DNA from: Rhodococcus sp. UNC23MFCrub1.1
Lineage (GTDB): Bacteria > Actinomycetota > Actinomycetes > Mycobacteriales > Mycobacteriaceae
Direction: 5' to 3'
Assembly (NCBI RefSeq): GCF_000686025.1
Contig: NZ_JMLQ01000002.1
Location: forward strand, 310,001-374,000
Length of the DNA: 64,000 nucleotides
Positions 37,110 to 45,934 of this stretch are shown piece by piece; position 1 is the stretch's first letter, and every line of letters starts with the position of its first letter. The position numbers were made by a program, and so were the translations under genes. Under the pieces are notes generated by a model, which ran no database searches, had not been told where the DNA came from, and saw only the letters and a list, made by a program, of their open reading frames with translations.

Positions 37110-37120
37110 GCTACCCTCAG
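37101..37120 (+). promoter_or_regulatory. Iron-box-like (IdeR/DtxR) site
   Basis: CAGGCTTAGGCTACCCTCAG contains TTAGGCTA and CCT at the spacing of the IdeR consensus TTAGGTTAGGCTAACCTAA. It ends 4 bp before the ATG of the siderophore-interacting protein, in the expected place for iron-dependent repression. The left half is poor, so it is a moderate match. Confidence 0.5.
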
Positions 37121-37124
37121 CTGC

Positions 37125-37868
37125 ATGACCGACGCAGCGACCAGCGAGCAGACCAAGGGCTGGCAGGGCACGGTCCTCAAGCTGATGGGCGGCTCGGACG
37201 TGCTGCTGACCGTTCTCGCGGCGGAGGACGTCACCCCGCACTACCGTCGGTTGACGGTCTCCGCGGGTAAACTGTTCACGCGTAAGCCCGTGCATCCCAC
37301 GATGTGGCTGCGCCTGTGGTTTCCCACTGACGACGGCAGTGCCTCGCTGCACCACCGTGCCTACACGGTCGTGAACCCGGACCCCGAGAACGACCGCTTC
37401 GACCTCGAGTTCGCGCTGCACGACGGTCCGGCCGCGCACTGGGCACGACGCGCTGCCCCCGGCGACACCCTCGAGGCGACCTTCCAGGGCTCGAGATACG
37501 CGGTACCGGACCCGCTTCCCGCCGGGTACCTCATCGCGGGAGACAGCGCGGCACTTCCCGCGGTGAACTCGTTGCTGGCCGCACTGCCCGACTATCTTCC
37601 CGTCACTCTGTGGCTCGAGACCGTGCACGACGGCGACGACGCGCTCCCGCTCGCAGCGACGAGCGCCACGCAGGTCCATCGAGTACGACGGCGTGACGAC
37701 GGTGCCTCGATGGTGGAGGCCGTCTCGGCCGCAGCGTTCGACGCGTCCCGCCACGCCGCATGGGTCGCGTGCGACACGGTCACGACGCGCTCGATCGCGT
37801 CGATCCTGAAGTCCGACTACCGCGTTCCGCGCAGGTCGGTCAAAGCTCAGGGGTACTGGATTCCCTGA
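37125..37868 (+). CDS. Siderophore-interacting protein (ferric-siderophore reductase family)
   Basis: 247 aa. FAD-binding N-terminal part with HYRRLTVSA and HHRAYTVVNPDPENDRFDLEFALHDGPAAHWARRAAPGD, followed by a C-terminal SIP domain (GDSAALPAVNSLLAALP and the closing YRVPRRSVKAQGYWIP). It reduces ferric siderophores in the cytosol to release iron. The overlapping iron-box-like sequence supports this. Confidence 0.92.
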   Translation: MTDAATSEQTKGWQGTVLKLMGGSDVLLTVLAAEDVTPHYRRLTVSAGKLFTRKPVHPTMWLRLWFPTDDGSASLHHRAYTVVNPDPENDRFDLEFALHDGPAAHWARRAAPGDTLEATFQGSRYAVPDPLPAGYLIAGDSAALPAVNSLLAALPDYLPVTLWLETVHDGDDALPLAATSATQVHRVRRRDDGASMVEAVSAAAFDASRHAAWVACDTVTTRSIASILKSDYRVPRRSVKAQGYWIP

Positions 37869-37890
37869 GCGTCACGCACGACGGGGGCCG

Positions 37891-38451
37891 TCAGGGACGA
37901 CCGTGATACGTCTTGGCCGCGGTGGTGGACAGCAGGGCCACGATGACGAACCCCATCAGGCCGTTGACGATCGCGGAGCCGAACGCAGCGGTGATCGCTC
38001 CTGCGGCGAGGAACGGCAGCACGATGATCGCGACGACCACCAGTCCGGCGATCCAGCTGAAGAACGTGTTCGGTGACGGCACCGCCTGGAACAGCAGGAG
38101 CATGAACGCTCCGGCGAGGATCGCGGCGAGGGCGCCGTACACACCGGCGATCCAGGGATCCTCCAGTCCGTACATCCAGAACACGCTGGTTCCGGTGCGG
38201 TTGTAGACGGCCTGGACGATAGCCGTGGCCACCCATCCTGCGATGAACGTGGTGATGGCGGTGGCGACGACTCCGCCGATGAACGGGCCGACGTCGAACT
38301 TCAGTCCGGACGATGCGGGCTTCTGTGGCGCGTAGCGCTGACCACCGGGCTCGGCGTAGGGCTCCTGCCGACCGTAGGCCCGAGTGCGGTCGTCGTAGCC
38401 GTAGTTGCCGACGTCGCGGTTGTCGGAGTCGCGCGGGTAGCGATCGCTCAT
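37891..38451 (-). CDS. Four-helix membrane protein of unknown function (DUF6069-like)
   Basis: 186 aa from the ATG at 38451, with GAGAGGA 9 bp upstream. Residues 1-55 are hydrophilic and Tyr/Arg/Asp-rich (RYPRDSDNRDVGNYGYDDRTR), then four membrane segments (about 63-85, 103-125, 132-155, 160-180). The layout resembles the actinobacterial DUF6069 group. No enzymatic motif; role unknown. Confidence 0.7.
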   Translation of the reverse strand: MSDRYPRDSDNRDVGNYGYDDRTRAYGRQEPYAEPGGQRYAPQKPASSGLKFDVGPFIGGVVATAITTFIAGWVATAIVQAVYNRTGTSVFWMYGLEDPWIAGVYGALAAILAGAFMLLLFQAVPSPNTFFSWIAGLVVVAIIVLPFLAAGAITAAFGSAIVNGLMGFVIVALLSTTAAKTYHGRP

Positions 38452-38512
38452 CTGCCCAGTCCTCTCGATCGGCCGCGCACGCGTCAGCGCCGCAGCGTTC
38501 AATGGCCCAACC

Positions 38513-39319
38513 CTAGCTGCGTGTACCCGTCACCGGTGGTACCGCACCGGCCCGTCGGATCTCGTCGTCGAGCGCCGCCGCGATGGTCTGGGCCGTGGCG
38601 GGCAGCACCGCCACCACGTCGGTCGCGTGCACCAGGTAGCGCCCGTCACCGAGCGCGTCGATCCACCGTCTGCCGGCGATCGCCTCGAGCGGGCCGTCGC
38701 CGCCGTGTCCCACGACGATCTCACCGAGCCCCTCCCGTGGCCCGTCGAGGATGTGGATCACGCGATCGCGGTCGGTGTCGCCACGCGAATCGTGCAGGTG
38801 GGACGACGGAGCGCGGACCACGTCGTCGCGGGACACGGACGACGGCGTCACCCGTCCCGCGCGGCGGTGGGGCAGCGCCGCCGTGAGGGTGTGGGTCATG
38901 CGCTCCGGTGGTACGGCGTGGACGTGGACCGTGCCGCCGGTGTCGGAGGTCGGTCCCGGGTCCTGGACCACCACGACGGCGAGCGGGAAGGCCGGAGGCC
39001 GGTCGGAATGGAGCGGGTTTGCGGAGTACGAGGTTGCGGCTCGGATGCGCACGCGTCGATCGCCCGACTCCACCCCGCAGGCGGTGACCTGGAGTCCGGG
39101 TCCGCCGAGCAGGGACGCGGCGGCCAGCAGCGATCGGTCGCCGAGGCGGCGGCGGGCGGCCTCGCGTTCCGCACGCAGATCCGCGGCTGTGCGGGCGCGC
39201 GTGGTCCAGGAGAAGGGGAACGGCACTCGATCGCGGCCGATCCGGTCGAGGAGTACGGCGAACTCGAGTGACGTGAGGTGCCACGAGGCGACCCCCGTGG
39301 GAGCCGCTCGAACGATCAT
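38513..39319 (-). CDS. ESX secretion-associated protein EspG-like
   Basis: 268 aa. The opening LTSLEFAVLLDRIGRDRVPFPF matches EspG chaperones, which bind PE/PPE-type substrates of type VII (ESX) systems in the cytosol. The ATG overlaps the PPE-like gene stop (ATGA), the normal substrate-chaperone arrangement. Residues 106-112 (DRPPAFP) come from an in-frame interspersed repeat, inside what should be a surface loop. Confidence 0.82.
   Translation of the reverse strand: MIVRAAPTGVASWHLTSLEFAVLLDRIGRDRVPFPFSWTTRARTAADLRAEREAARRRLGDRSLLAAASLLGGPGLQVTACGVESGDRRVRIRAATSYSANPLHSDRPPAFPLAVVVVQDPGPTSDTGGTVHVHAVPPERMTHTLTAALPHRRAGRVTPSSVSRDDVVRAPSSHLHDSRGDTDRDRVIHILDGPREGLGEIVVGHGGDGPLEAIAGRRWIDALGDGRYLVHATDVVAVLPATAQTIAAALDDEIRRAGAVPPVTGTRS
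38983..39006. repeat. Interspersed repeat copy inside the espG-like gene
   Basis: GCGGGAAGGCCGGAGGCCGG followed by TCGG. It lies in frame within the minus-strand gene and gives the peptide DRPPAFP, the same as in the HAD gene. Confidence 0.8.
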
Positions 39320-40722
39320 CCGATCACCGGGGGAGCGACGAGTGGGAGCTCCCCGACCAGGCGGTCGCCGTTGTCCGCCGTGACGAGGTACCCCGCCGTG
39401 GTGTGGTCGCCGTCCTGGTCTCCACCGGCGCGGCTCCCCGGCATCATCGCGCCCGGTCCGTAGGCCGCCGCGCGGGTGCCCGCGCCGGAACCGCCCGCGC
39501 CGGCTGAGGTCGCGCTCTGCAGGACGGGGCCGGTGGTACCGCCCGAGGGGCCGCGCCCGGACGAGGATCCCGGACCGAGTGTCCGCGCGCCCGACCCACC
39601 GGATCCCGCCGATGACCGCTGCCCTGCCGTCCCGTACCCGGCGGGGGTCGAGCCGCGCCCGAAGCCCGCGGGTGAAGTCAGGGCAGGCCGGGATCCCGAC
39701 GGGCCGACCGGTGCCGTGCTCACGGGTGCGACACCCGACGGCGGAGCTGCGCCGTTCGGGGTGCTGCTCGTGCCTGCTCCCGCGGAGTTCTGGGCGGCGG
39801 CCGCAGGCTGTGGCCCTGCGACGGGCGTCGAGTCGCCGACCGACGCCGCCGTGGTCGGTGCGGGAGTCGCCGCGAGCGACGAGAGTGCCGTCGAACCGAG
39901 CGATGCGGCGTCGACACCTCCGCGCATGCCACCGGCCGCCGAGGACGAGGAACCCGACGCGGACCCGCTCGCCGGATCTCCCGGCGGCGTGAGCACCGGC
40001 ACGCCGTGATCGGCTCGGACGGCGGTGGGGACGTAGGTGCCGTTCATGACCGCCACGGCCTCGGCGCGCCGCTCCTCCTCCTCGGCCATCATCGCGGTGA
40101 TCGATCCGGCCGCGCCGACGGGTCCGAGGAACGCGGCCGTCATCGCGGTGCGCGCCCAGTCCGACGGTGTGAACGACTGGGGGGCGGGCATGGTGGCGCG
40201 GGTGAGCGCGAACCCGTCGCGGGACTGCTCGAGCTTGCCCGCGACGATGTCCATGAGGTCGAGGGTGCGCAACGACTCGGTGCGGTACGTGGTGATCGCG
40301 GCGAGCGCGGAGTCGGCCGCGGCGCCCTGCCAGTCGGTCCCGAGCACGGCGCCGAGGTCGTTCCACAGGGTCCACACCAGTGCGGTCGCCCGGGTGTGGG
40401 CCTCGCGCCACATCGCGGCACCGGAATCGAGGAGCTCCGGCGTGAGTTCGGTGGTGTACGCGAACATCTCGGGGTGCGACATCCCGTCGAACGCCTCCGG
40501 GACCACGACGCTCGCGCCGCTCGCCGTGTCGCCCACCCTGGACCTGTCGACGGCCTCGCGGGCGACCCGGACGGCGTCGTCGGCGTGGAACTCCGCCGTC
40601 AGTCGTGCCGCGGACTCCGCTGCGTCGCTGTCGTGTCCCGTCGCGAAGTCGGCCACCTCCGACGCCGCGTCCGAGATCGTCTCGCCCGCGGCACCGATCA
40701 CCCCCGTGATGTCGAACCCCAT
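39316..40722 (-). CDS. PPE/WXG-type ESX substrate with Gly/Ser-rich tail
   Basis: 468 aa. Residues 1-190 are helical with a W131-x-G133 turn (GTDWQGAAADSA) and a long following helix, as in PPE/WXG100-superfamily proteins. Residues about 235-430 are a low-complexity Ala/Gly/Ser/Pro stretch, and the last 30 are a small closing segment (AGYLVTADNGDRLVGELPLV). Coupled to the EspG-like gene. Probably a cell-envelope or secreted protein. No ESX core gene is in the window. Confidence 0.75.
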   Translation of the reverse strand: MGFDITGVIGAAGETISDAASEVADFATGHDSDAAESAARLTAEFHADDAVRVAREAVDRSRVGDTASGASVVVPEAFDGMSHPEMFAYTTELTPELLDSGAAMWREAHTRATALVWTLWNDLGAVLGTDWQGAAADSALAAITTYRTESLRTLDLMDIVAGKLEQSRDGFALTRATMPAPQSFTPSDWARTAMTAAFLGPVGAAGSITAMMAEEEERRAEAVAVMNGTYVPTAVRADHGVPVLTPPGDPASGSASGSSSSAAGGMRGGVDAASLGSTALSSLAATPAPTTAASVGDSTPVAGPQPAAAAQNSAGAGTSSTPNGAAPPSGVAPVSTAPVGPSGSRPALTSPAGFGRGSTPAGYGTAGQRSSAGSGGSGARTLGPGSSSGRGPSGGTTGPVLQSATSAGAGGSGAGTRAAAYGPGAMMPGSRAGGDQDGDHTTAGYLVTADNGDRLVGELPLVAPPVIG

Positions 40723-40877
40723 GTTCGTGTCCTCCCCGACCGCGGTGCCACGATCCCCGTGACATTCGACGCGCGGACCGGCCGCACGGTTCCGCGTACG
40801 GTTGACGCGTCTCTCCCACGCGCGGCGATGCTCCTCGAGAGATCGCCGACGCTCCCGACACCGAAGGAACGTGCACC

Positions 40878-42074
40878 ATGTCGGACCACTCAGTGCCGGG
40901 CGAGGTTCGCGAGAGCACTCCGTCCGGCGGGCCGCCCGTGGGCCGGCTCGCCGTCGTGACAGTCGTTCTCGCGATCCTGTTCGGGACGCCGCTGTGGACT
41001 CTCGCGTTCACCGGCGCGGACTGGCCGATCGCCGCGAGGATCATCGCGACGGTGGTCGCGGTCGGTGCTGCCGCCGCGCTCGTGATCGGCATGGCGAAGG
41101 GGCACGGCCGGGCACACTCCGACCGGTGGGCCCGCATCGGGGACACCCTGCTCGGACTGGTGTGGATCGCGTTCGTGTGGTCGATCATCGGGCTCGTCGT
41201 ACGGCTCGGGCTCGGCATCGTCGGGGTCGACGATCCGCTGCGATCACGCATCGTCGCCGGCGCCGTGCTGGCCGTCATCGTCGCGTTGGCGGTCTGGGGA
41301 CGACGCGAGGCGATGCGGCTGCCGCGCACGAAGCACGTGACGGTGACGCTCGATCGACTCGGCGCCGGACTCGACGGGCTCCGCGTCGTCCTGGTGACGG
41401 ACACGCACTACGGGCCGATCGAACGGTCCGTCTGGTCCTCCGACGTCGTGGCGGAGATCAATCGCCAGGACGCCGACATCGTCTGTCACGTGGGTGATCT
41501 CGCCGACGGGTCGGTGGAGCGTCGACGCGAGCAGGTGGCGCCCCTGGAACGAGTGCACGCGAAGTCGGCACGCGTCTACGTCACGGGCAACCACGAGTAC
41601 TTCGGCGAGGCCCAGGAGTGGCTCGACCACATGACGTCACTGGGTTGGGACTCGTTGCACAACAGGCACATCACCGTCATGCGCGGTGGTGACAGGCTGG
41701 TCGTCGCCGGGGTGGACGACAGGACCGCGCGCGGGTCGGGCGAGGTGGGTCACGGCGCGGATCTGACCGCCGCGCTGGCGGACGCGGAACCGTCGCTGCC
41801 GATCTTCCTGCTGGCGCATCAGCCGAAGCAGATCGACGCGGCCGTGGCGGCGGGAGTGGATCTGCAGGTCTCCGGGCACACGCACGGTGGACAGATCTGG
41901 CCGTTCGGGCTGCTCGTCCGACTCGATCAACCGGTCGTCCACGGTCTCAGCCGACACGGCGCCCGCACGCAGCTCTACACGAGCCGGGGCACGGGGTTCT
42001 GGGGTCCACCGTTCCGTGTCTTCGCACCGAGCGAGATCACCGTGCTGACGTTGCGGTCGAGCTCTCTGGTGTGA
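40878..42074 (+). CDS. Membrane-anchored metallophosphoesterase (YkuE-like)
   Basis: 398 aa. Three to four N-terminal membrane segments (about 25-135), then a calcineurin-like core with LVTDTHYG, HVGDLADG, VTGNHEYFG and SGHTHGGQIWPFG. Outer-face or membrane-associated phosphatase/pyrophosphatase; YkuE relatives act on lipid-linked phosphates. Its end overlaps the convergent PucR gene by 38 bp. Confidence 0.9.
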   Translation: MSDHSVPGEVRESTPSGGPPVGRLAVVTVVLAILFGTPLWTLAFTGADWPIAARIIATVVAVGAAAALVIGMAKGHGRAHSDRWARIGDTLLGLVWIAFVWSIIGLVVRLGLGIVGVDDPLRSRIVAGAVLAVIVALAVWGRREAMRLPRTKHVTVTLDRLGAGLDGLRVVLVTDTHYGPIERSVWSSDVVAEINRQDADIVCHVGDLADGSVERRREQVAPLERVHAKSARVYVTGNHEYFGEAQEWLDHMTSLGWDSLHNRHITVMRGGDRLVVAGVDDRTARGSGEVGHGADLTAALADAEPSLPIFLLAHQPKQIDAAVAAGVDLQVSGHTHGGQIWPFGLLVRLDQPVVHGLSRHGARTQLYTSRGTGFWGPPFRVFAPSEITVLTLRSSSLV

Positions 42075-43353
42075 CGGTCGCGGCGGCGCCGACGCCGGCC
42101 ACCGCGTCCGCCCAGTGCCCGGAGCGGACCAGGGCAAGGGTGAGGAGGAGCCGGTCGTCCGGCGCGGTGATGGATCGGCCGGTCAGTTCCTCGACCTGAT
42201 GAAGCCGATAGATCACCGTGTTCCGATGGCAGTACAGCAGTTTGGCGGCGTTGGTGGGTGAACCGTCGGTGGCGAGGACGTGCGCCAGAGTTCGGAGCAG
42301 TACCTCCCGCTGCGCGGGCGGGTGTCCGTTCAGCGACCCGAGTGCGTGGGACACGACCAGATCCGAGATCTCGTCGTCGGCAGACATGACGATGTGGGGC
42401 AGTCGGTCCGTGGCCACCGCGGCGGGAGTGTCGCCGGCGCCGATGGTGGCCGCCGTGCGCGCGGCAGCTCGGTACGCGGCGGCGAAGGTCACGAGTCCGT
42501 CCGTCGACGCGGCGATGCCCACCGGTCCGACCGCGCGTGCGGCGAGAGCCTCCGCCACCGAGCTGAGGTCCGCCTTGGCCGGGCACACGACGCCGAACTG
42601 AACCCCGTCGCGAATGTGCCAGTGCGACAGTGATGTCACGCCGTCGACGGCGTCCTCCGGTGAGGTCAGGGGTGGGTCACCTCGCTCGGACAGCGGGCCC
42701 ACCACGCACGCGATCCGATGCTGTGCGGTGAGCCCCAGTGTGTTCCGCGCATCGACGACGAACGCGGGATCGGCTCCGCGCCCGTCGCGCAAGCCGTCGA
42801 GAACGGCGAGGATCTTCGTGACGTCGCGCTGCTGCATCCGTGCGGTCTCACGCCGGTACGAGTCGACGAGAATCGTGTTCTGCGCATCGAGTGCGTGCCA
42901 CAACCGTTGGCCGGCGACGAGAAGCAGTCGCGGCTCGAGCAGCCCGGGATTCGCGCCGCGAGCGTTGACGAGTTCCTCCCACAACGTTCGACTACCGAGG
43001 GTGTACGCCTTGAGCACGAGTTCCATGGGGATGCCCTGGCGCGCGCGTTCGCGACCCGTGCGCCGCCACACCTCGGTGTTGTCCTCGCTACCGTGCTGCG
43101 TGCCGCTGAGCTTGCGCAGCCCCAGACGGATGTGTTCCCGCGTGCTGCGACGGACCACGGCCGTGATGTCGGAGCCGGCCTGGAGATAGTCGGGGTCCTG
43201 CTCGAACAGGGCCAACGTGATGGAGTCGGCGATGGCGTCCGCCTCCGGGATCAGCGTCGCCCACGCGCGTTGGATCGCGGCTCGTTCCTCCGCCGACAGC
43301 CGTCCGCGGACAGGATGCAGCCCCGATCCACGGCCGATCGACGGCGACGCCAT
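42037..43353 (-). CDS. PucR/CdaR-family transcriptional regulator
   Basis: 438 aa from the ATG at 43353, just before a GCGC-rich inverted sequence; earlier starts are in frame but overlap the intergenic promoter zone. The N-terminal RsbR-like sensor part (about 20-170) and GGDEF-like middle precede the C-terminal HTH_30 (NAAKLLYCHRNTVIYRLHQVEELTG). Divergent from the Liv-type importer, which it probably controls. Confidence 0.87.
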   Translation of the reverse strand: MASPSIGRGSGLHPVRGRLSAEERAAIQRAWATLIPEADAIADSITLALFEQDPDYLQAGSDITAVVRRSTREHIRLGLRKLSGTQHGSEDNTEVWRRTGRERARQGIPMELVLKAYTLGSRTLWEELVNARGANPGLLEPRLLLVAGQRLWHALDAQNTILVDSYRRETARMQQRDVTKILAVLDGLRDGRGADPAFVVDARNTLGLTAQHRIACVVGPLSERGDPPLTSPEDAVDGVTSLSHWHIRDGVQFGVVCPAKADLSSVAEALAARAVGPVGIAASTDGLVTFAAAYRAAARTAATIGAGDTPAAVATDRLPHIVMSADDEISDLVVSHALGSLNGHPPAQREVLLRTLAHVLATDGSPTNAAKLLYCHRNTVIYRLHQVEELTGRSITAPDDRLLLTLALVRSGHWADAVAGVGAAATVTPESSTATSAR

Positions 43354-43502
43354 GCGCGCATTTTTGCGCACAGCGCCCGACGGTTCGAGCGGTTTGACCG
43401 AAATTGGTGCCCACGGCATGACCCTTTTCGTGCGCGGAGACCATATCGCCGACTGTGCGGAGTGACCATAGTGAGTGCCACCGAGATGTGAGGTGGGCCA
43501 CT
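43354..43502. promoter_or_regulatory. Divergent regulatory region, pucR-like versus Liv-type operon
   Basis: 149 bp without a gene. Next to the regulator start lies TGCGCGCATTTTTGCGCA (43354-43371), a TGCGC/GCGCA inverted repeat around T5, possibly the autoregulatory site. A Shine-Dalgarno-like GAGGTGG precedes the importer start. No clear -35/-10 pair could be fixed by eye. Confidence 0.4.
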
Positions 43503-44297
43503 GTGTCAACGATCGAGACCATGACCGAGTCCGTGTTCGAGCTGTCGTCCGTCACTGTGTCGTTCGGCGGCATCGTCGCCCTGTCGGACGTCGGACTCGA
43601 TGTCCGACGAGGCGAGGTCGTCGGAGTCATCGGACCCAACGGGGCGGGCAAGACGACACTGTTCAACGTCGCGTGCGGCCTCGTCGCGCCGCAGTCGGGC
43701 ACCGTGACCCGGAACGGCCAGGTGGTACGCCGGCTGAAGCCGACCGCGCTGGCGGCACTCGGTATGAGCCGCACACTGCAGGGCCTCGGGCTGTTCGACC
43801 GGATGACCGTGGTGGAGAACGTCATGGTCGGTGCGGACCATCTCGCCCGGACCTCGATCGTCGCCGGGCTGCTCGGACTCGCTCGGAGCGGGGCCGACAC
43901 CGCCGCGATCCGCGACCGGGCTCTGGCCACGTTGTCCGAACTCCGCATCGACGAGTACGCCGACCGGTACCCGCCCAGCCTGCCGTACGCGGTGCGCAAA
44001 CGCGTCGCGCTCGCGCGGGCGCTGGTGGGGGAGCCGACGTTGCTGCTTCTCGACGAGCCGGCGTCGGGTCTGTCGAACGCGGAGATGGACGAGCTGGGTG
44101 AGCTGGTCCGCGGACTCACCTTGAGGATGTCGATCCTCCTGGTCGAGCACCACATGGATCTGGTCATGAGTGTCTGTGATCGGTTGGTGGTCCTGGACTT
44201 CGGGAAGGTCATCGCGCGCGGGACACCCGACACGGTGCGCGAGGATCCCGCTGTGCTCGCCGCCTACCTGGGGGACGAGGTGGACCGTGATGCGTGA
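43503..44297 (+). CDS. Branched-chain amino-acid-type ABC ATPase (LivG-like)
   Basis: 264 aa from the GTG at 43503, which has GAGGTGG 6-7 bp upstream; an ATG 18 bp later is possible. Walker A GPNGAGKTT, a YAVRKRVALARAL signature region (the usual LSGG is replaced by SLPYAVRK), Walker B LLLLDEPASGLS, and switch VEHHMD. The altered signature motif is unusual for LivG but common in some actinobacterial clusters. First importer gene. Confidence 0.87.
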   Translation: MSTIETMTESVFELSSVTVSFGGIVALSDVGLDVRRGEVVGVIGPNGAGKTTLFNVACGLVAPQSGTVTRNGQVVRRLKPTALAALGMSRTLQGLGLFDRMTVVENVMVGADHLARTSIVAGLLGLARSGADTAAIRDRALATLSELRIDEYADRYPPSLPYAVRKRVALARALVGEPTLLLLDEPASGLSNAEMDELGELVRGLTLRMSILLVEHHMDLVMSVCDRLVVLDFGKVIARGTPDTVREDPAVLAAYLGDEVDRDA

Positions 44298-45030
44298 CGT
44301 CGTGCGGGACGAGGCGACCCGCGACGCCCTGACCGTGTCCGATCTGACGGTGCGGTACGGCGCCGTCACCGCGCTCGACTCCGTGTCGCTGCGGGTGCCC
44401 CGCGGCGCGGTCACCGCGGTGCTCGGGGCCAACGGTGCCGGCAAGACGACCCTGCTCCGGACGATCTCGGCGCTGCACCCGCCGGTGGCCGGCCACATCC
44501 GGATGGGCGAGGTCGACCTCGTCGGAGCGAGTCCGGAGTCGATGTCACGGCGTGGACTGTCGCACGTGCCCGAGGGCCGCGGGGTCATCGTCGAACTCAC
44601 CGTGGAGGAGAACCTGCGTCTGGGAGCGTTGGGCCGCAACAGGTCCGCGGCCGCGGTGGGGATCGACCGCGTGCTGTCCATGTTCCCGGCTCTCGCGGAG
44701 CGTCGGGCGTCGACCGCGCACACGCTGTCGGGCGGCGAGCGACAGATGCTGGTGATCGGGCGCGCCCTCATGGCGACTCCGACGATCCTGCTGCTCGACG
44801 AACCGTCGCTCGGGCTCGCTCCCCGCGTGGTGGCGCAGATCTTCCAGACGCTGCGTGACTCGGTCGACTCGGACGGCCTCACCGTCGTGCTGGTCGAGCA
44901 GAACGCCCGCAGCGCGCTGTCCATCGCCGAACACGCCGTCGTGCTGTCCCTGGGAACGGTGGCGCGGGAGGGTCCGGCGGCCGACCTCGTCGGCGACGAG
45001 GAACTCCGCCACGCCTACCTCGGCTTCTGA
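44290..45030 (+). CDS. Branched-chain amino-acid-type ABC ATPase (LivF-like)
   Basis: 246 aa from the ATG at 44290, with GAGGTGG 6 bp upstream and inside the end of the LivG-like gene. Walker A GANGAGKTT, signature LSGGERQM, Walker B LLLDEPSLGLAP, switch VEQNAR. Standard LivF features, so it is probably the fully active half of the ATPase pair. Confidence 0.92.
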   Translation: MRDVVRDEATRDALTVSDLTVRYGAVTALDSVSLRVPRGAVTAVLGANGAGKTTLLRTISALHPPVAGHIRMGEVDLVGASPESMSRRGLSHVPEGRGVIVELTVEENLRLGALGRNRSAAAVGIDRVLSMFPALAERRASTAHTLSGGERQMLVIGRALMATPTILLLDEPSLGLAPRVVAQIFQTLRDSVDSDGLTVVLVEQNARSALSIAEHAVVLSLGTVAREGPAADLVGDEELRHAYLGF

Positions 45031-45054
45031 CCACCCTCACGAAAGGACGACAGA

Positions 45055-45933
45055 GTGCAACAACTGCTCACCATCGTCATCAACGGAGTGACCAACGGGA
45101 TGGTCTATGCCGCATTCGCTCTGGCACTCGTGCTGATCTGGCGCTCCACGCGCATCGTGAACTTCGCGCAGGCGCCGATGGCGATGATCACCACCTACGT
45201 GGCGCTCGTCGTGGTCGATGCCGGCTACTCCTACTGGGTCGGCTTCGCCGCCGCGCTCGTGTCCGGCCTCGTGCTCGGCGCGCTGATCGAGCGACTGATC
45301 ATCCGGTACGTCGACAGCGCGTCGCACATCAATCCGGTGATCCTCACTCTCGGTCTCTTCATCGTGATCCACGCGGTGGCGGCACTGGTGTTCGGCAACC
45401 AGTTCCGGTCTTTTCCCGCTCCGTTCGGTCTCGACGGTCGGCGCATCGGGTCCGTGGACGTGGCGCTGACGGGCAACGACATCTACAAGGTCGTCGCGGT
45501 GCTGGTGGTGCTCGCCGCGCTGGTCGCGCTGTTCCGGTTCACCGATCTCGGACTCACGATGCGCGCCAGTGCTTTCAGCCAGGAGGTGTCGCGCCTGCTG
45601 GGAGTGCGCGTGGGCCGCATGCTCACGCTGGGATGGGCGTTGGCCGCGGTGGTCGGGTCGGTCGCGGGTCTGCTCATCGCCGGCGGGTCGCTGGTGCACC
45701 CCGGCTACATGGACTCCGTCGTGGTGTTCGGATTCGTGGCCGCCGTGCTCGGCGGTCTCGACAGCCCGGTGGGCGCCGTGGTGGGCGGACTGCTGATGGG
45801 CGTCGGGCTCAGTGCGGTCAGTGGCTACATCGGGCAGGACCTCGTGTCCTTCGCGGCGCTGGTCATCCTCATCGCGGTGTTGTTGTTGCGTCCCAACGGA
45901 TTGTTCGCTGCCGCGGCAGCGAGGAGGGTCTGA
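45055..45933 (+). CDS. Liv-type ABC permease (LivH-like)
   Basis: 292 aa, about eight hydrophobic segments. Typical LivH start QLLTIVINGVTNGMVYAAFALALVLIWRSTRIVNFAQAPMAM. GTG start at 45055 with GAAAGGAC upstream. Followed after 1 bp by the LivM-like gene. Confidence 0.92.
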   Translation: MQQLLTIVINGVTNGMVYAAFALALVLIWRSTRIVNFAQAPMAMITTYVALVVVDAGYSYWVGFAAALVSGLVLGALIERLIIRYVDSASHINPVILTLGLFIVIHAVAALVFGNQFRSFPAPFGLDGRRIGSVDVALTGNDIYKVVAVLVVLAALVALFRFTDLGLTMRASAFSQEVSRLLGVRVGRMLTLGWALAAVVGSVAGLLIAGGSLVHPGYMDSVVVFGFVAAVLGGLDSPVGAVVGGLLMGVGLSAVSGYIGQDLVSFAALVILIAVLLLRPNGLFAAAAARRV

Positions 45934-45934
45934 C

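Noticed and set aside
35562..37754. A 730-codon open frame antisense to the SDR, HAD and siderophore-interacting genes
   Set aside because: It is antisense to three well-supported genes with recognised motifs. Such long shadows arise from the high third-position GC, and its translation shows no family features.
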